DNA of 10,590 bases from Kiritimatiellia bacterium. Its GTDB lineage: Bacteria; Verrucomicrobiota; Kiritimatiellia; RFP12; UBA1067. The notes under the pieces are model-generated. The model made no database searches. It saw only the letters and a program-made list of their open reading frames with translations, and was not told the DNA's origin. Shown here one piece after another: positions 1 through 6,759 of the stretch. The translations under genes were made by a program, and so were the position numbers. Every line of letters starts with the position of its first letter. Position 1 is the first letter of the stretch. The DNA lies in assembly GCA_017547265.1 (NCBI GenBank), contig JAFYQC010000293.1, positions 1 through 10,590 of the forward strand. The letters are read 5' to 3'.

Positions 1-497
1 ATGCGTCACGCCGCCAGGCGTGCGAGGACGCGGCCAAGTTCTTCGCGGGCGTCCTCAGGAAGCCCGTCACGCATCTCCGCGACGTCACGATGGCCGAGTG
101 GGTTCTCTACCGCGGCGGTCTCGCCGAGACGACTGCGAAGAGGGTGGTTCACCCGATTGGCGAGGACGAGCGCGTCATCCAGGGCGCGGAGCTTCTCGCG
201 AAGGGCGACCTCAAGGGCTTTGGCGCTCTCATGTACGATTCGCACGAGTCGAGCCGCAACTGGTTCGAGAACTCCTGCGAGGAGCTTGACGCCATCGTCG
301 ACGCGGCGAAGGCGATTCCCGAAGTCTACGGCGCGCGCCTCTCGGGCGGCGGGTTCGGCGGCAGCTGCTGCCTTCTCGTCGATCCTTCCGCGGCCGACAA
401 GATCGCGGCCCAAATTTCCAAGGAATACAAGGCAAAGTTCGGCGACGAGCCGACCTGCAGCGTGATCAAGCCCTCCGAGGGCGCGCATCTCGTCTGA
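1..497 (+). CDS. galK: galactokinase, C-terminal part (5' truncated by window edge)
   Basis: This is the C-terminal 164 residues of a GHMP-family sugar kinase; the open frame runs in from the window edge, with the first whole codon at position 3. Seen: a segment GALMYDSHESSRNWFENSC followed by EELDAIV, and the GHMP motif 3 as LSGGGFGGSCCLLV near the end. The SH-S-x(n)-SC-ELD arrangement plus the glycine-rich motif 3 is characteristic of galactokinase, which phosphorylates galactose at O-1 with ATP in the Leloir pathway in the cytoplasm. The ATP-binding motif and the N-terminal galactokinase signature lie outside the window, so another GHMP sugar kinase is possible but less likely. The next gene starts 11 nt after the stop and is probably co-transcribed. 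No gal partner is visible here. Confidence 0.85.
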   Translation, partial: ASRRQACEDAAKFFAGVLRKPVTHLRDVTMAEWVLYRGGLAETTAKRVVHPIGEDERVIQGAELLAKGDLKGFGALMYDSHESSRNWFENSCEELDAIVDAAKAIPEVYGARLSGGGFGGSCCLLVDPSAADKIAAQISKEYKAKFGDEPTCSVIKPSEGAHLV

Positions 498-508
498 AAG
501 GAATAAAC

Positions 509-1630
509 ATGAAAAACATCGCCCGTTTCATCTCTGTAGCGGCTACGGTCTGCGGACTGTCGCTTTGGGCCCAGGATGATGACGTCGAAGACGACGCCAC
601 CACCACGACCGAGACCACTGCCGAAGGAGGCGGAGAAGCTGACGTCGGTATCGACATCGGCGGGCAGATTCACCACACGAAGTCCGAGCCGAAGTACTTC
701 TACACGCTTCCGACAGTGTCCAAGCTCGAAGGCTCCGCCGACGTGCTCAAGCCCGGTGCACGCGACTGGGAACCAGCTACCGAGGGTAGGTACTATCCGC
801 TTGGCTCCGTCTTCCGCACGGTCGGCGCGGCTACGCGGCTTACCGTCGCGCTCGGCAGGGAATGCAGCGTGTCCATGGCCGGCGAGGCATCGTTCGGCAC
901 CCGCTCCCAGGGGCTCGCGGTCAAGTCCAGGGCGATTCTTCTAAAGGGCGGCGTCATAACCGTCGACCTTCCACGCAACCTCCCCGAAGGGCTCGTCTTC
1001 GTCGAGGCTCCTGGTTTTTCGGTCATTAACCCGGCCGGCAAGTCTGTCTACCGCTATGTCAAGACGGGTGACGGCGACAAGGCCACGATCCGCTGCGTCA
1101 CCGGCTCGCTTGCGATACAGGGGCTTCACTTCACGATACTCTCGATGCGCGCTGCCAACGAAGTCTGCATCCAGACGTCGCAGGACGCGCTTTTCACCGG
1201 CATCTACGGTACGCGCGGCGACTACATCTGCAAGCTCGACCAGGGGCTCGTCAAGATTCGCGACGTAGAGACGAACAAGGAGCATACCGAGCAGAAGTTC
1301 CTCGAGTGGAAGGTCTCGCCCCAGACGGCGGTCCGCATCCAGCGCGCCGTTCCCGAGATCGGCGAGAACATGTCGGTCACGGTCATGACGTTCGACGCTA
1401 CGGGCAACCTCAAGAACCGCTGCGCCTTTGCGGAGAACCGCTTCGAGGTGAACTCGGGCGAGCTTGCGCCGCATGACAAGAACAGCCAGGCCGAGCTTGA
1501 GAAGAAGGCCGCGGAGGCGACTTCCGACACCGGCACGGTCGAGACCGAGGCAGTCGAGTCGACGCCCGAAGACAATGGCGGCGACAGCGCCCCGGGGGGA
1601 AATTCTTCAGACGACGATCTTGAGTTCTGA
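509..1630 (+). CDS. secreted FecR-like domain protein
   Basis: A 373-aa exported protein of unknown function. Residues 1-21 form a Sec signal peptide (basic MKNIAR, hydrophobic core, likely cleavage after LWA before Q22). An acidic, Thr-rich low-complexity stretch follows (about 22-50). Residues about 95-215 look like a FecR-type beta-rich domain: YPLGSVFRTVGAATRLTVALG, then a run ending in ILLKGGVITVDLP, then a V-x-P-GFSVINPAG strand. FecR domains occur in sigma-factor signalling proteins, but they are also common in stand-alone secreted proteins of PVC bacteria; no transmembrane anti-sigma part is seen here. The C-terminus (about 325-373) is acidic, Glu/Ser/Asp-rich and probably disordered. 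The start is supported by AAAGGAA at 497-502, 6 nt before the ATG. Role unknown; periplasmic or extracellular by inference. Confidence 0.75.
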   Translation: MKNIARFISVAATVCGLSLWAQDDDVEDDATTTTETTAEGGGEADVGIDIGGQIHHTKSEPKYFYTLPTVSKLEGSADVLKPGARDWEPATEGRYYPLGSVFRTVGAATRLTVALGRECSVSMAGEASFGTRSQGLAVKSRAILLKGGVITVDLPRNLPEGLVFVEAPGFSVINPAGKSVYRYVKTGDGDKATIRCVTGSLAIQGLHFTILSMRAANEVCIQTSQDALFTGIYGTRGDYICKLDQGLVKIRDVETNKEHTEQKFLEWKVSPQTAVRIQRAVPEIGENMSVTVMTFDATGNLKNRCAFAENRFEVNSGELAPHDKNSQAELEKKAAEATSDTGTVETEAVESTPEDNGGDSAPGGNSSDDDLEF

Positions 1631-1633
1631 CGC

Positions 1634-1645
1634 GATTTGCAAATC
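1634..1645. repeat. perfect 12-bp palindrome upstream of the PpiD-like gene
   Basis: GATTTGCAAATC is a perfect inverted repeat in the 52-nt gap between the FecR-like gene and the PpiD-like gene. It could be an operator half-site pair, but its single occurrence and short length make chance plausible. No promoter was recognised next to it. Confidence 0.3.
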
Positions 1646-1682
1646 AACAACAAACAGGATAACAGAAAGTTCAGAGTGTAAA

Positions 1683-3335
1683 ATGGTCATTCTTCAGTTC
1701 AACAAGCTCATTCGCAACAAGTGGCTTTGGGGTGTTTTCGCGATAATCGTCGGTGGTGCGTTTGCCTTCGACTTCCTTGTGGACGATCTCCTAAGGGACG
1801 GCAAGCGCGAGACAAATGACTCGGGTGTCGGGACTCTCGATGGCAAGCCGGTCAGTTCGGCCGAGTTCCATGCAATCACGGAGGAAATTCGTGGCTTCGG
1901 CCAGAACCGCGACTGGCGCCGCAGCAGCGCCGAGGTGAACCGCGAGGCGTGGGAGGCTTCGGCGCTTCTCGAGGTCGCCCGTCGCAACGGCGTCGAGGCG
2001 ACCGATTCGGAGGTTGCGCAGGCGATCCGCACCGACAGGTCCTTCCAGCAGAACGGCCAGTTCAGCTTCGCCATGTACCAGGCGCTCCTTCGCGAGAACG
2101 GTCTCTCGCCCGAGCGTTTCGAAGAGTTCCTCAAGCGTCGTCTCACGGCGATGAAGGTCGCGAGTTCCGTGCTTTCCGGCTCGGCATCCTGGGCCTCTCC
2201 GATGGAAATCGAGCAGGCTGTCGCAGACGTGACCGACTCGTACACCGTGCGCGTCGCCAGGTTCAAGCAGGAGAAAGCCGAGGCCGATGCGGTGAAGCTT
2301 GACGACGAGGGTCTCAAAAAATGGTATGACGAGAACTCCAAGTCCCTAGAGCTTCCCGAGCGCATCAAGCTTCGCATGGTCAGGTTCGACGCCGCGGCGA
2401 GCAACGCCTTGGCGGCCGTGACTGTTACCGAGGACGCTCTCCGCGACTACTACGACGTTACCGTCGACAAGTACACCACGACCGACACGAACGGCGTAGA
2501 AACCGTCAAGAAGTTCGAGGACGTCAGGGCAGAGGTCGAGAAGGAAGTCCGTCTCATCGAGTCCGTCCAGTGCCTCACGACGGGTCTCGTCTCGCGCGTC
2601 TACGGTGTGAAGGCGGCCGAGGGCAAGTCTCGTCTCGACGAGATCGCGGCCGAGTTCGGCGCAAAGGTGGAGACGAGCGACTGGTTCGCTCTTGGCGGCA
2701 ACTACAAGGACGGCTTTATGAAGCGTACCTCGCAGATCTGCCCCGGCGCGCAGAACTTTGAGGAAGTCGTCGCCGAGCTAGATTCGTCCAGTGAAGACCT
2801 TCGCTATGGCGTTGTTGCCTCCGACAAGGAAGTGTGGCTCGTCGAGAGGGCCGAGACGAGCGCGGCGCATGTGCCGACGTTCGACGAGGCCAAGGATATT
2901 GTCCGTCCTCGCGCTCTTTCCGCCGCAAAGGCCGATGCCTTCAAGGCCAAGGTCGAGGCGATTGCTAAGAAGGGCGTCAAGGCCGTTCTCGAGTCGGGCA
3001 ACGTTTCCACGAACATCACCTTCGCAGTGTGCGACGTGAAGTCCGGCGAATTCCCAGATCAGAATGCAATCATGGGTGCTGCAATGAAGCTCCGTAAGGG
3101 CGAGGTCTCTGATTTCGTGCTTACAGGCGTAGGCAGGGCGCTTCTCGTCATCTGCGAGGACCGCGGTCCCGGCGATGCCGCCAAGGCGCAGATCTGGAAG
3201 CTCCAGGTTCGCAGCGAGGTCGAGGCGCTTCAGCGCCGCCAGATTCCCGAGTCCTGGAAGAAGTGGAATCTCGATCGCCTCGGTTTTGAGCCCGGCGAGG
3301 GCGCGTCGATAGTCGACGCGGAGACCGAGGAATGA
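1683..3335 (+). CDS. PpiD/SurA-N-type membrane-anchored periplasmic folding factor
   Basis: A 550-aa protein with the PpiD layout: a short cytoplasmic tail ([14 protein letters not shown]), one membrane helix (about 14-32), and a long periplasmic part. Residues about 48-165 match the SurA/PpiD chaperone region, notably [20 protein letters not shown] followed by [15 protein letters not shown] second segment resembling the PpiD middle region starts at [12 protein letters not shown] (224-235). A clear parvulin isomerase core is not evident; residues 460-495 ([10 protein letters not shown]...GRALLVI) only resemble the end of one. The frame stays open back to 1464, but the part before 1683 overlaps the upstream gene and reads as an Arg-rich out-of-frame translation. 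The ATG at 1683 directly precedes a convincing membrane-anchor N-terminus, so it was chosen although no good Shine-Dalgarno precedes it. It overlaps dut by 4 nt (ATGA), implying translational coupling. Confidence 0.75.
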   Translation: MVILQFNKLIRNKWLWGVFAIIVGGAFAFDFLVDDLLRDGKRETNDSGVGTLDGKPVSSAEFHAITEEIRGFGQNRDWRRSSAEVNREAWEASALLEVARRNGVEATDSEVAQAIRTDRSFQQNGQFSFAMYQALLRENGLSPERFEEFLKRRLTAMKVASSVLSGSASWASPMEIEQAVADVTDSYTVRVARFKQEKAEADAVKLDDEGLKKWYDENSKSLELPERIKLRMVRFDAAASNALAAVTVTEDALRDYYDVTVDKYTTTDTNGVETVKKFEDVRAEVEKEVRLIESVQCLTTGLVSRVYGVKAAEGKSRLDEIAAEFGAKVETSDWFALGGNYKDGFMKRTSQICPGAQNFEEVVAELDSSSEDLRYGVVASDKEVWLVERAETSAAHVPTFDEAKDIVRPRALSAAKADAFKAKVEAIAKKGVKAVLESGNVSTNITFAVCDVKSGEFPDQNAIMGAAMKLRKGEVSDFVLTGVGRALLVICEDRGPGDAAKAQIWKLQVRSEVEALQRRQIPESWKKWNLDRLGFEPGEGASIVDAETEE

Positions 3336-3760
3336 TACTCCGTTTCAAGCGCATCCATCCCGAAGCGGTCATGCCCGCGTACGCCCATGCGAGCGACGCG
3401 GGCATGGATGTCAGGAGCGTCGCGGATCTCGTGATTCCGCCAGGCGGCCGCGCTCTCGTGCCAACGGGGCTTGTCGCTATCATTCCGCCGATGTACGAGA
3501 TCCAGGTGCGTCCGAGGTCTGGTCTTGCGCTCAAGCACGGCGTCACGGTGCTTAACACCCCTGGTACGATAGATTCCGGCTATCGGGGCGAGATCGGCGT
3601 CATCCTCGCGAACTTCGGCGACAAGGACTTTTCCGTCGCCAAGGGCGACAAGGTTGCGCAGCTCGTCTTCGCGCCAGTCGTCCAGCCCGAAATCGAGGAA
3701 ACCGACACGATCGACGAGACCGACCGCGGCGCGGGCGGCTTCGGCTCAACGGGAAAATAG
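3332..3760 (+). CDS. dut: dUTP diphosphatase (dUTPase)
   Basis: A 142-aa trimeric-type dUTPase, full length for the family; it hydrolyses dUTP to dUMP and pyrophosphate, keeping uracil out of DNA and feeding dTMP synthesis. All five family motifs are visible: motif I around [10 protein letters not shown] (20-29), motif [10 protein letters not shown] (60-67), motif [16 protein letters not shown] (78-90) with the catalytic Asp at 81, motif [12 protein letters not shown] (104-113), and the C-terminal motif [12 protein letters not shown] (132-142) that closes over the active site. The start codon sits in an ATGA overlap with the upstream PpiD-like gene, so translation is probably coupled. def follows after a 78-nt gap holding an inverted repeat. 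Confidence 0.96.
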   Translation: MILRFKRIHPEAVMPAYAHASDAGMDVRSVADLVIPPGGRALVPTGLVAIIPPMYEIQVRPRSGLALKHGVTVLNTPGTIDSGYRGEIGVILANFGDKDFSVAKGDKVAQLVFAPVVQPEIEETDTIDETDRGAGGFGSTGK

Positions 3761-3764
3761 CCAT

Positions 3765-3817
3765 GTAGAACAGGTAGAACATGCAGGAGCTCTACATGAT
3801 CTACATGTTCTACGCGG
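3765..3817. repeat. inverted repeat made of 9-nt units between dut and def
   Basis: The dut-def gap contains GTAGAACAG (3765) and GTAGAACAT (3774), then on the other side TCTACATGA (3791), TCTACATGT (3800) and TCTACGCGG (3809). The units therefore recur with a 9-nt period and in opposite orientation. GTAGAACATG at 3774-3783 pairs perfectly with CATGTTCTAC at 3804-3813 (10 bp, 20-nt loop), and alternative registers (3762-3769 with 3791-3798 or 3800-3807) are also possible. There is no T-tract, so it is not a classical terminator. A REP-like dispersed palindrome or a slippable RNA hairpin are both possible. Confidence 0.75.
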
Positions 3818-3838
3818 CTTAAACAGAGGTCCCAACTC

Positions 3839-4384
3839 TTGAAACTCAAGATCTACAAGTACGGCGAACCAGTCCTCCGCGAGAAGTCGGAGCCAATTGC
3901 CATTGTCACCGATCAGCTTCGCGCGCTTGCCGTCGACATGATTTCCACGATGCACGCTGCAAAGGGCGTTGGGCTCGCTGCGCAGCAGATCGGCCGCACC
4001 GAGAGGATGTGCGTAATCGACATTCCTGAGGGCTGCGAGACCGAGGAGGACGAGGCGTTCAACTCAATCGTCCAGATGCCGCTCATTCTCTTCAACCCCG
4101 AAATAATTTCCCGCGAGGGCAGCCAGTTCGACAAGGAAGGGTGCCTGAGCTTCCCTGGGCTCGGCGGTTCAGTAGATCGCGCGGCGCAGGTTACGTGCCA
4201 GTATCTCGACATGAACAACATGCCGCAGATCGTGACTGCTCGCGGCTTCCTTGCGCGTGCGCTTCAGCACGAGATCGACCATCTTGACGGCATTCTCTAC
4301 GTCGACCGCCTGTCGGAAGACGAGCGCAAATCGTTCGAGTCGAAGCTGAAGAAGCTTTCCGATTCCAACGGCAGCGTCAGGTAG
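3839..4384 (+). CDS. def: peptide deformylase
   Basis: A 181-aa peptide deformylase, which removes the formyl group from the N-terminal methionine of nascent proteins using a bound metal (usually Fe2+). The three signature motifs are all present: GVGLAAQQ (43-50, with the catalytic Gln at 50), EGCLSFP (100-106, with the metal-binding Cys at 102), and HEIDHLDG (144-151, with metal ligands H144 and H148 and catalytic E145). The start is TTG at 3839: the residues that follow (KLKIYKYGEPVLREKSEPI) match the usual deformylase N-terminus, no in-frame ATG occurs before residue 34, and AGAGG lies just upstream at 3825-3829. It is the last gene of the plus-strand run and ends 30 nt before a strong bidirectional terminator. 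Confidence 0.96.
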   Translation: MKLKIYKYGEPVLREKSEPIAIVTDQLRALAVDMISTMHAAKGVGLAAQQIGRTERMCVIDIPEGCETEEDEAFNSIVQMPLILFNPEIISREGSQFDKEGCLSFPGLGGSVDRAAQVTCQYLDMNNMPQIVTARGFLARALQHEIDHLDGILYVDRLSEDERKSFESKLKKLSDSNGSVR

Positions 4385-4414
4385 AGATTTTGGCGTAGAG
4401 AGATTCAGGACGGC

Positions 4415-4457
4415 GAAAAAAAGAAAGCCGCGGCAAATGTGCCGCGGCTTCACTTTT
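4415..4457. terminator. bidirectional intrinsic terminator between def and the CBM48 gene
   Basis: A perfect 11-bp stem (AAGCCGCGGCA at 4425-4435 pairing with TGCCGCGGCTT at 4440-4450) closes on a 4-nt loop AATG. CTTTTT follows on the plus strand (4453-4457), and an A-run precedes it (4416-4422) that reads as a U-tract on the minus strand. It sits between the stop codons of two converging genes and should end transcription of both. Confidence 0.92.
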
Positions 4458-4476
4458 TAGTTCGTGTCGTAGTGGA

Positions 4477-4833
4477 TTACTTGACGACGACGACCGAGTT
4501 GAACGTGCCCTGGTCGTTCTTGACCGAGTTCTCGTTCTCGGGGTCAGCGCACCAGGTGCCGTCGATGACGAACTTGTACTGGTATTCGCCGGGAGCGAGC
4601 TGGACCGTCGCGGAATAGATTCCGTTCTTGGCCTTGTAGGCCATCTTCTTGGCCGTGGTGCTCCATTCGTTGAAGGAGCCGGCGAGATAGACGGCCTTGC
4701 CCTTTTCGGCGTGGACGGTGAACGTCACAGCCTTCTTGGCGGGCTTGGCGGCCTTCTTGGCGACCGGCTTTGCGGCGGCCTTCTTGGTGACGACCGTCTT
4801 CTCAGCGCTCTTCTTTGTGGTCTTGATCTTCAT
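4477..4833 (-). CDS. small CBM48/AMPK-type glycogen-binding domain protein with Lys/Ala-rich tail
   Basis: A 118-aa protein in two parts. Residues 1-35 are a Lys/Ala/Pro/Thr tail of KKAAAKPVAKKAAKPAKKA type, like histone-H1-like bacterial proteins. Residues 36-118 form one early-set beta-sandwich of the CBM48/AMPK-beta family, with the hallmark segments VYLAGSFNEW (48-57) and GEYQYKFVIDGTW (82-94) followed by CADPEN. Such domains bind glycogen-like alpha-glucans or act as accessory domains of branching and debranching enzymes; here it stands alone with no catalytic domain. The start is MKIKTTKK at 4833. The frame stays open upstream to 5082, but that extension runs through the promoter and into the neighbouring gene. 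No Shine-Dalgarno is seen; the leader is A-rich. Carbohydrate, protein or nucleic-acid binding by the tail is inference. Confidence 0.85.
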   Translation of the reverse strand: MKIKTTKKSAEKTVVTKKAAAKPVAKKAAKPAKKAVTFTVHAEKGKAVYLAGSFNEWSTTAKKMAYKAKNGIYSATVQLAPGEYQYKFVIDGTWCADPENENSVKNDQGTFNSVVVVK

Positions 4834-4919
4834 TTCTTTGTTGCTCTTGTGTTTGTTTTTTGATTGTGTTCGATTGCGGTTGACGGTCTTGCGGAGGCCT
4901 TTTCCGAGCGAACGGGCGT

Positions 4920-4949
4920 ATAGTATCTCATATTTTTTTGAAAAGTCAA
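4920..4949 (-). promoter_or_regulatory. sigma70-type promoter of the CBM48-domain gene
   Basis: On the minus strand TTGACT (4949-4944) is followed after 18 nt by TACTAT (4925-4920), a good match to -35 and -10 elements. Transcription would start near 4913, leaving a leader of about 80 nt before the start codon at 4833. It is divergent from the promoter at 4971-4979, and the two share an AT-rich stretch. Confidence 0.65.
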
Positions 4950-4970
4950 TGATAAACGTGCGAAAATTTT

Positions 4971-4979
4971 TGGTATAAT
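4971..4979 (+). promoter_or_regulatory. extended -10 promoter of the FtsB-like operon
   Basis: TGGTATAAT is a perfect extended -10 (TGn followed by TATAAT at 4974-4979), preceded by an A/T tract (AAAATTTT). No -35 is recognisable at the usual 16-18 nt distance. Only 8 nt separate the -10 hexamer from the ATG at 4988, so the transcript should begin at or within about two nucleotides of the start codon. Confidence 0.8.
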
Positions 4980-4987
4980 TTTCGCCA

Positions 4988-5275
4988 ATGAATGACGGAC
5001 TCAAAGAGAAGGTCGCGAAGATCGTCACGATATCGCTTCTTGCGATAATCGGTTCGCTTGGCGCACTCTCGGTCTGGCCCACCTATCTGCGCGGCCAGAG
5101 CCTGAAAAGGCAGGACGCCGAGCTTACGAGGCGCATCGAGGAGAAGAAGCGCGAGATTGCGCGGCTCATCGACTTCCAGAAGCGCTTCAAGACCGATCCA
5201 GATCTCGTTGAACGCATCGCACGCCAGAACGGACGCGTGTATCCTGGCGAACTCGTTTTCATATTCGAAGACTGA
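4988..5275 (+). CDS. FtsB/DivIC-like septum formation initiator protein
   Basis: A 95-aa bitopic membrane protein with a short cytoplasmic tail, one membrane helix (about 12-30) and an extracytoplasmic coiled coil (about 36-68, LKRQDAELTRRIEEKKREI). It ends with the FtsB/DivIC-type segment DPDLVERIARQNG...YPGELVF. Size and domain order fit this family, which joins FtsL and FtsQ and helps activate septal peptidoglycan synthesis in the divisome. The start at 4988 lies immediately after a -10 element, so no ribosome binding site is possible if that promoter is used; a second, out-of-frame ATG follows at 4992. Only 3 nt separate its stop from the next gene. The family is short and fast-evolving, so assignment rests on architecture and the C-terminal motif. 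Confidence 0.82.
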   Translation: MNDGLKEKVAKIVTISLLAIIGSLGALSVWPTYLRGQSLKRQDAELTRRIEEKKREIARLIDFQKRFKTDPDLVERIARQNGRVYPGELVFIFED

Positions 5276-5278
5276 CCG

Positions 5279-5983
5279 ATGGCGAATTTCCTGAGAATGG
5301 TTCTCGGCGTTCTCCTTCTGCCGATGTGCTGGGGCGTGGTTCGCGCCTTCTGCGATTCCGTGATGGCAGCGGCCGGCGAGTCGGGCGGCATAACGGCCGA
5401 GTCAATCGCGCTTGTCGGCGGAATGGCCGCGTTCGCGCTGTGCTGGATGGCGGTCTCGCATCCTGTGAAGACATACGTTCTTGGGCACGAGCTTACGCAT
5501 GCGCTGTGGGGGCTCCTCTTTGGCGCGATGCCGTCGAAGCTTCGCGTTTCGGCTGCGGGTGGCAGCGTCAACCTCTCGAAGTCGAACATGCTGATAACGC
5601 TTGCTCCGTACTTCTTCCCGTTCTACACGTTTCTCGTGATCGTCGTGGCGCTCATCACGTCGGCGTTCATACGCCCGTTGCCGTGCCTGCCGCTCTGGAT
5701 GTTCGCAGTCGGCTTTACGTGGGCGTTCCACGTGCTCTTCACGCTCGAGACGCTTGCGCAGCGCCAGCCTGACGTGAAGCTGTACGGACGCATCTTCTCT
5801 TGGGTCTTCATCTTCCTCGCCAATGTCGTGCTTATTTTGTTGTTCCTCGCCTCCACGACGTCTCTCACGTTTGTGCAGCTCGGCGGCTTTCTCCTGAATC
5901 GCATCATTGACGCGTACGTTGGCGTCTGCGTGGCTGCGGTCGATACAGTCAAATGGATTGTCTCTAAATGTTCCCGGACCTGA
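5279..5983 (+). CDS. multi-pass membrane protein with HExxH motif (M50-like putative metalloprotease)
   Basis: A 234-aa polytopic membrane protein with about five or six hydrophobic segments (roughly 5-23, 43-60, 103-128, 136-158, 172-192, 198-222). Segment VLGHELTHALWGLLFG (68-83) carries an HExxH zinc motif (H70, E71, H74) at a membrane surface, as in site-2-type intramembrane proteases (M50/M50B). The sequence TLAPYFFPFY (107-116) and a QPD (163-165) that might give a third ligand are also seen, but the classical NxxPxxxxDG motif is not found. Substrate unknown. It lies between the FtsB-like gene and lgt (16-nt overlap), which suggests an envelope role. No Shine-Dalgarno precedes ATG 5279; translation may be coupled to the preceding gene. 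Confidence 0.7.
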   Translation: MANFLRMVLGVLLLPMCWGVVRAFCDSVMAAAGESGGITAESIALVGGMAAFALCWMAVSHPVKTYVLGHELTHALWGLLFGAMPSKLRVSAAGGSVNLSKSNMLITLAPYFFPFYTFLVIVVALITSAFIRPLPCLPLWMFAVGFTWAFHVLFTLETLAQRQPDVKLYGRIFSWVFIFLANVVLILLFLASTTSLTFVQLGGFLLNRIIDAYVGVCVAAVDTVKWIVSKCSRT

Positions 5984-6717
5984 TAAACATCGGCTTCCTG
6001 CACCTTCGCACATACGGCGCATGCATGGCCGTCGGCTTTCTCCTCTGCTGGACGCTCATCGAGCGACTCTCGGGACGGAAGGACCTCTCCAACTGCATTC
6101 TCTCGATGATGGTCGCCGGTGTCGTGGGAGCGCGAATAGCATACGTGATCGAACACTGGTCTTCCGAGTTCGCGGCCCGCCCGCAGGACATAATCCGCGT
6201 CGACCAGGGCGGACTAATGTTCTACGGCGGACTCATACTCGCGTTTGTCGTGTTCTTCGCGTGGTGCTTTATCAAGAAGGAGCGTCCGCTCGCGCTCGCC
6301 GACCTCTTCGCGACGGTGATTCCCCTCGGCCATGCCTGCGGGCGCATCGGCTGCTTCTTCTACGGCTGCTGCTACGGCAAGGACTCAGACGCGTGGTGCG
6401 CGGTCGTCTTCCCCAAGTTCTCCCCGAGCTGGTACGAGCACGGACAGCGCATGGTGCCTGTTCTCCCGACGCAGCTTTTCGAGGCGTCGGCGCTTCTCGT
6501 CCTCTTTGCATTTCTCCTCGCGCTCTACATTAAGCGTCGCCGCGACACATTGGCCGCGTATCTCGTCGGCTACGGCGTTATCCGCTTTTGCATGGAGTTC
6601 TTCCGCGGCGATCCCAGGGCGGCGTTCTGGGGGCTCAGCATTGGTCAGGTGATTTCCATCGGCCTCATCGCAGCCGGCGTCGCGCTGTTTGCCGCGACAC
6701 GCCCGAAGAAGCAGTGA
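5968..6717 (+). CDS. lgt: prolipoprotein diacylglyceryl transferase
   Basis: A 249-aa polytopic inner-membrane enzyme that transfers a diacylglyceryl group from phosphatidylglycerol to the lipobox cysteine of prolipoproteins, the first step of lipoprotein maturation. Seen: an N-terminal LRTYGACMAVGF, a GGLMFYGG motif (81-88), the signature region GRIGCFFYGCCYG (125-137, Arg126 being the conserved arginine of GRxGN in E. coli), PTQLFEA (167-173), and FCMEFFRGD (207-215). The signature has Cys/Tyr where E. coli has Asn residues; this GCxxxGCCYG form is known in a branch of the family. Seven hydrophobic segments are plausible. The ATG lies inside the end of the preceding gene, so coupled translation is likely. 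A weak hairpin with a T-tract follows. Confidence 0.93.
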   Translation: MFPDLINIGFLHLRTYGACMAVGFLLCWTLIERLSGRKDLSNCILSMMVAGVVGARIAYVIEHWSSEFAARPQDIIRVDQGGLMFYGGLILAFVVFFAWCFIKKERPLALADLFATVIPLGHACGRIGCFFYGCCYGKDSDAWCAVVFPKFSPSWYEHGQRMVPVLPTQLFEASALLVLFAFLLALYIKRRRDTLAAYLVGYGVIRFCMEFFRGDPRAAFWGLSIGQVISIGLIAAGVALFAATRPKKQ

Positions 6718-6721
6718 GAAT

Positions 6722-6745
6722 TTTGCCCATGAAGGGCGGATTTTT
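6722..6745 (+). terminator. weak intrinsic terminator after lgt
   Basis: GCCC (6725-6728) pairs with GGGC (6734-6737) around the loop ATGAA, extendable by two T-G wobbles, and is followed by GA and TTTTT (6741-6745). The stem is short, so termination may be partial. The T-tract runs straight into the -10 of the next promoter. Confidence 0.45.
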
Positions 6746-6753
6746 GATATAAT
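6745..6753 (+). promoter_or_regulatory. extended -10 promoter of the pseudopilin operon
   Basis: TGATATAAT gives an extended -10 (TG at 6745-6746, TATAAT at 6748-6753) behind a T-tract, with no good -35 at 16-18 nt; TTGCCC at 6723 is 19 nt away and lies in the terminator stem. Six nucleotides separate the hexamer from the ATG at 6760, so a start at about +7 gives a leaderless message. Confidence 0.8.
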
Positions 6754-6759
6754 GCGCCC

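Noticed and set aside
1464..1682. Upstream extension of the PpiD-like gene
   Set aside because: It overlaps the FecR-like gene in another frame, is Arg-rich as expected of an off-frame translation of GC-rich DNA, and precedes a normal membrane-anchor start.
3762..3817. Classical terminator between dut and def
   Set aside because: The hairpin is not followed by a T-tract on either strand, and def has no obvious promoter, so read-through is more likely.
4834..5082. N-terminal extension of the minus-strand CBM48 gene (frame open to 5082)
   Set aside because: It would run through both divergent promoters and into the FtsB-like gene, and the extra residues do not resemble any CBM48 protein; MKIKTTKK at 4833 is the natural start.
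5907..6533. 208-aa open frame on the plus strand overlapping lgt
   Set aside because: Arg/Pro-rich shadow of lgt in another frame, no motif or start signal.
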